Assembly: GCA_008933795.1 (NCBI GenBank)
Contig: WBUJ01000019.1
Location: 1 to 38,333 of the forward strand
Direction of reading: 5' to 3'
Length of the DNA stretch: 38,333 nucleotides
Origin: Candidatus Contendibacter sp.
GTDB taxonomy: Bacteria > Pseudomonadota > Gammaproteobacteria > Competibacterales > Competibacteraceae
Of this stretch, positions 35,791-38,333 are shown one piece after another. The position numbers were made by a program, and so were the translations under genes. Each line of letters opens with the position of its first letter. The stretch's first letter is position 1. Under the pieces are notes generated by a model. The model ran no database searches, was not told the origin of the DNA, and saw only the letters and a list, made by a program, of their open reading frames with translations.

Positions 35791-37137
35791 ATGAATTTTG
35801 CTGGAATCGGTTTACAGCTTCCGTCGCTGCTTTTGCCCCGGACGGGCGAGGATCTGAGCAAGTGGGCGGTGGTCGCCTGCGATCAGTACACCTCGCAGCC
35901 GGATTACTGGGAGCGGGTGGACGCGCTGGTGGGCGAGGCGCCGTCCACGTTGCGGCTGATCCTGCCGGAGGTTTATCTGGGCGCGGCCGACGAAACCCAA
36001 CGGATCGCGGCCATTCAAGACGCCATGCGCCGCTATCTGGCCGAGGGCGTACTGGTCGCGCAACCGCCCGGCCTGGTGCGGGTGGAGCGGGAGATGGCGC
36101 GGGGCCGGACCCGCAAGGGCCTGATCGTGGCGCTGGATTTGGAGCATTACGATTTCACCCCCGACGCCAAAACCCTGATTCGGCCCACCGAGGGCACCAT
36201 TCTGGAACGGTTGCCGCCCCGCGTTCGGGTGCGCGAGGGCGCGTTGCTGGAATTGCCGCACGTTATGGTGCTGATTGACGATCCGGGCCGCACGGTGATC
36301 GAGCCGTTGTTCGCCGAGCCGCTGGAAACCCTGTACGATGTTCCGCTGATGATGAACGGCGGTCGGGTGCGCGGCGGACGGATCGAGCATCCCATGCTGA
36401 TTCAATGGGTGATTGAGCAGTTGGCGCGGCTGGCGGACCCGGTGGGGTTCAACGCCCGTTACGGCGTCAGCGATGAGCCGGTGCTGCTGTACGCCATGGG
36501 CGACGGCAACCATTCCTTCGCCACCGCCAAGATCATCTGGGAGAGCCTGAAGCGCGCCGCGCCCGATCCGGCGGCAATCATGACTCATCCAGCCCGATAC
36601 GCGCTGGTGGAGCTGGTCAATCTGCACGATGAAGGGCTGGAATTCGAGGCGATTCACCGGGTCGCGTTCGCCGTCGAACCCGCCCGGTTGCTGGCGGCGC
36701 TGGCGGAGTTTTTCGCGGCGCAAGGCTCGACGCTGGCGGTGCTGGATTACCCGTCGTGGACGGCGGCGCGGCAGGCGTGGCGGGAGATGCAACGGTCGCC
36801 CGGCCGCCACGTCATCGCCTTCATCAGCCAGAACCGTTACGGCGTGTTGGCCATCGGTCAGCCGCGCCTAACGTTGCCGGTCGCCGGCCTGCAAGCGTTT
36901 CTGGACCAGTATCTGCCCGGCCAACCCGGCGCGCGGCTCGACTACATCCACGGCGAGGAGACGCTGGAACAACTCAGCGCGCGACCCGGCAACATCGGTT
37001 TTTATCTGCCGGCGCTGGCCAAGGACGATTTCTTCCGCACCGTGATCCGCGATGGCACTCTGCCCCGCAAGACCTTCTCGATGGGCGAGGCCGACGAGAA
37101 GCGGTTCTATCTGGAATGCCGGCGGATCACGCCCTGA
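35791..37137 (+). CDS. DUF1015 family protein
   Basis: A 448-residue cytosolic protein resembling the DUF1015 family, of unknown biochemical function. Signature elements: LSKWAVVACDQYTSQPDYWERV near the N-terminus, the conserved glycine/His motif LLYAMGDGNHSFATAK (residues ~230-245), DYIHGEETLEQLSARPGNIG and the C-terminal LPRKTFSMGEADEKRFYLEC. ATG 35791 is preferred over ATG 35782 because GGAG lies 11 bases before it, against only 2 for the other. The start is divergent from the gene at 35639. The EF-G gene follows after 25 bp. Confidence 0.8.
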   Translation: MNFAGIGLQLPSLLLPRTGEDLSKWAVVACDQYTSQPDYWERVDALVGEAPSTLRLILPEVYLGAADETQRIAAIQDAMRRYLAEGVLVAQPPGLVRVEREMARGRTRKGLIVALDLEHYDFTPDAKTLIRPTEGTILERLPPRVRVREGALLELPHVMVLIDDPGRTVIEPLFAEPLETLYDVPLMMNGGRVRGGRIEHPMLIQWVIEQLARLADPVGFNARYGVSDEPVLLYAMGDGNHSFATAKIIWESLKRAAPDPAAIMTHPARYALVELVNLHDEGLEFEAIHRVAFAVEPARLLAALAEFFAAQGSTLAVLDYPSWTAARQAWREMQRSPGRHVIAFISQNRYGVLAIGQPRLTLPVAGLQAFLDQYLPGQPGARLDYIHGEETLEQLSARPGNIGFYLPALAKDDFFRTVIRDGTLPRKTFSMGEADEKRFYLECRRITP

Positions 37138-37162
37138 CCCTTATTCCCGAACGAGAATTCCC

Positions 37163-38333
37163 ATGTCCAAGGCTCCGGACCTTTCGCGGGTGCGCAATAT
37201 CGGCATCGCCGCCCATGTGGATGCCGGCAAGACGACCCTGACCGAGCGGATGCTGTACTACGCTGGCGCCTCCCACAAGATCGGCGAGGTCCACGAAGGC
37301 GCGGCGCACATGGACTACATGGCCGAGGAGCAGGAACACGGCATCACCATCACCGCCGCTGTGACCCGACTGCCCTGGCTCGACCATCTGCTCCAGTTGA
37401 TCGATACCCCTGGCCACGTGGATTTCACCATCGAGGTCGAGCGCTCGATGCGGGTGCTGGATGGCTGCGTGATCGTGCTGGACGGGGTGCGCGGGGTGGA
37501 GCCCCAGACCGAAACGGTCTGGCGCCAGCGCACCCGGTTTCATCTGCCGGCGCTGTTTTTCATCAACAAGCTGGACCGGCCCGGCGCTGATTTCGACCGC
37601 GCCATGGCGACGGTGCGCGAGCGGCTGGGCGCGGAGCCGGTGGCGGTGACCGTGCCCGCGCCGGAGTATGACGGTTCGGTGATCCACCTGATCGACAAGG
37701 CCCGGCTGCGCTTCACCGGCGACAAGGGTGAGGAGGTGCGGGCGGCGCCCTGCGATGCGGCGAGTTGGGATTGGGCGCGGCATTATCGGGAAACCCTGTT
37801 GCTGGCGGCGGCGGAAATGGACGATGCTTTGGCCGAACAGGTGTTGGCGGAGGAAGAACCGGAACCGGAAGCGGTATGGGCGGCGCTGCGCCAGACCACG
37901 CTGGCGGGCAAGGTTTGTCCCTGTTTCGCCGGCAGCGCCCTGCGCAATCAGGGGGTGCAGCCGCTGTTGGACGGAGTGGTGCGCTTGTTGCCGGCCCCGA
38001 CCGAACGGCCGCCGAGCCTGGCGCATCGGCCCGATGGCGGCGAGGAATGGGTGGCGATGAATGCGAGCGAGCCGCTGGCAGCGCTGGCGTTCAAGGTGCA
38101 GATGTGGGAGGGACGCCGCCACGTGTTCGCCCGGCTGTATCGGGGGACGTTGAAGCCCGGCGACGAGGTCGCCATCCCCGGCCCGAACGGGACGCTGCGC
38201 CGGGAGCGGGTGGCGCGGCTGTTCGAGGTGGACGCCAACCATAAAACCCGGCTGGATGAAGCGACCGCCGGTCAGATCGTGCTGCTGGCCGGGCTGCGCT
38301 GGGCCACCACCGGGGATACGCTGTGCGCGCCGG
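37163..38333 (+). CDS. Elongation factor G-type translational GTPase, N-terminal 390 codons
   Basis: The gene starts at ATG 37163 and runs off the right edge. The G domain is complete: G1 AHVDAGKTTLTE, switch I/G2 HGITITAAV, G3 DTPGHVDF, G4 NKLD, G5 GSAL. The G' insert follows (from about EPVAVTVPAPEYDG), then domain II (LAALAFKVQMWEGRRHVFAR). Ribosome translocation is the family role. The gene is not next to rpsL, rpsG or tuf in the visible part, and the switch region differs in small ways from canonical EF-G (EEQEHGITITAAVTRLPW), so it may be an EF-G paralogue. No good ribosome site precedes the ATG, apart from ACGAGAA about 9 bases upstream. Confidence 0.9.
   Translation, partial: MSKAPDLSRVRNIGIAAHVDAGKTTLTERMLYYAGASHKIGEVHEGAAHMDYMAEEQEHGITITAAVTRLPWLDHLLQLIDTPGHVDFTIEVERSMRVLDGCVIVLDGVRGVEPQTETVWRQRTRFHLPALFFINKLDRPGADFDRAMATVRERLGAEPVAVTVPAPEYDGSVIHLIDKARLRFTGDKGEEVRAAPCDAASWDWARHYRETLLLAAAEMDDALAEQVLAEEEPEPEAVWAALRQTTLAGKVCPCFAGSALRNQGVQPLLDGVVRLLPAPTERPPSLAHRPDGGEEWVAMNASEPLAALAFKVQMWEGRRHVFARLYRGTLKPGDEVAIPGPNGTLRRERVARLFEVDANHKTRLDEATAGQIVLLAGLRWATTGDTLCAP

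Overview
This is a GC-rich window (by eye about 60-65% G+C) from a proteobacterial chromosome, most likely a gammaproteobacterium. The housekeeping genes (mepA, dapD, dapE, argD, a DUF1820 gene, glgE/glgC/glgX, an EF-G gene) fit that group. The mix of a glycogen/alpha-glucan cluster with Uma2, Rpn/DUF4351, IS3 and IS1595 debris recalls the glycogen-accumulating Competibacteraceae. That last placement is inference from gene content only.

Left part (1-12.8 kb). The window opens inside a gene whose end encodes a Cys-His-Asp, papain-like domain behind a proline-rich linker. An IS3-family remnant fused to a foreign fragment follows, then mepA and a divergently transcribed iron-type alcohol dehydrogenase that carries a C-terminal SCP2 domain. 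A minus-strand run from dapD to a TauE/SafE-type permease (about 10.4 to 4.5 kb) also contains dapE and an aldo/keto reductase. Between dapD and dapE lie a secreted von Willebrand A protein with three near-identical 65-residue repeats and a decayed Rpn/DUF4351 gene. From 10.4 to 12.8 kb is a lower-GC accessory patch: small repeats, a broken alpha/beta hydrolase, and a two-gene unit in which a permuted NlpC/papain-like protein without a signal peptide is followed by a small exported protein. That layout resembles an amidase effector and its periplasmic immunity protein.

Middle (13.3-19 kb). glgE, glgC and glgX lie head to tail. GlgC makes ADP-glucose, GlgE extends alpha-glucan from maltose-1-phosphate, and GlgX debranches. 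A clear intrinsic terminator separates glgC from glgX, and a minus-strand terminator lies just past glgX.

19-24.3 kb. A MmgE/PrpD-family gene and a CHAD-domain gene (minus strand) are followed by a scar. A 1018-bp IS1595-family element, whose transposase is cut by an in-frame TAG, sits between two unrelated genes. Both have lost their 5' ends at the element, and the flanks show no target-site duplication.

24.3-38.3 kb. This part is mostly intact core genome: a polar amino acid ABC transporter (binding protein, permease, ATPase), argD with a short zinc-ribbon gene behind it, a DUF4921 GalT/HIT-like protein, an aldehyde dehydrogenase followed by a SWIM zinc-finger protein, DUF1820, a 64-residue membrane protein, a membrane-anchored protein with a possible Sm-like C-terminus, a DUF1015 protein, and the first 390 codons of an EF-G-type GTPase running off the right edge.

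The strongest leads for something undescribed are the effector/immunity-like pair (11645-12735), the truncated Cys-His-Asp protein at the left edge, the repeat-bearing vWA protein, and the membrane protein with the Sm-like tail. All functions are assigned by reading motifs; no database search was possible.
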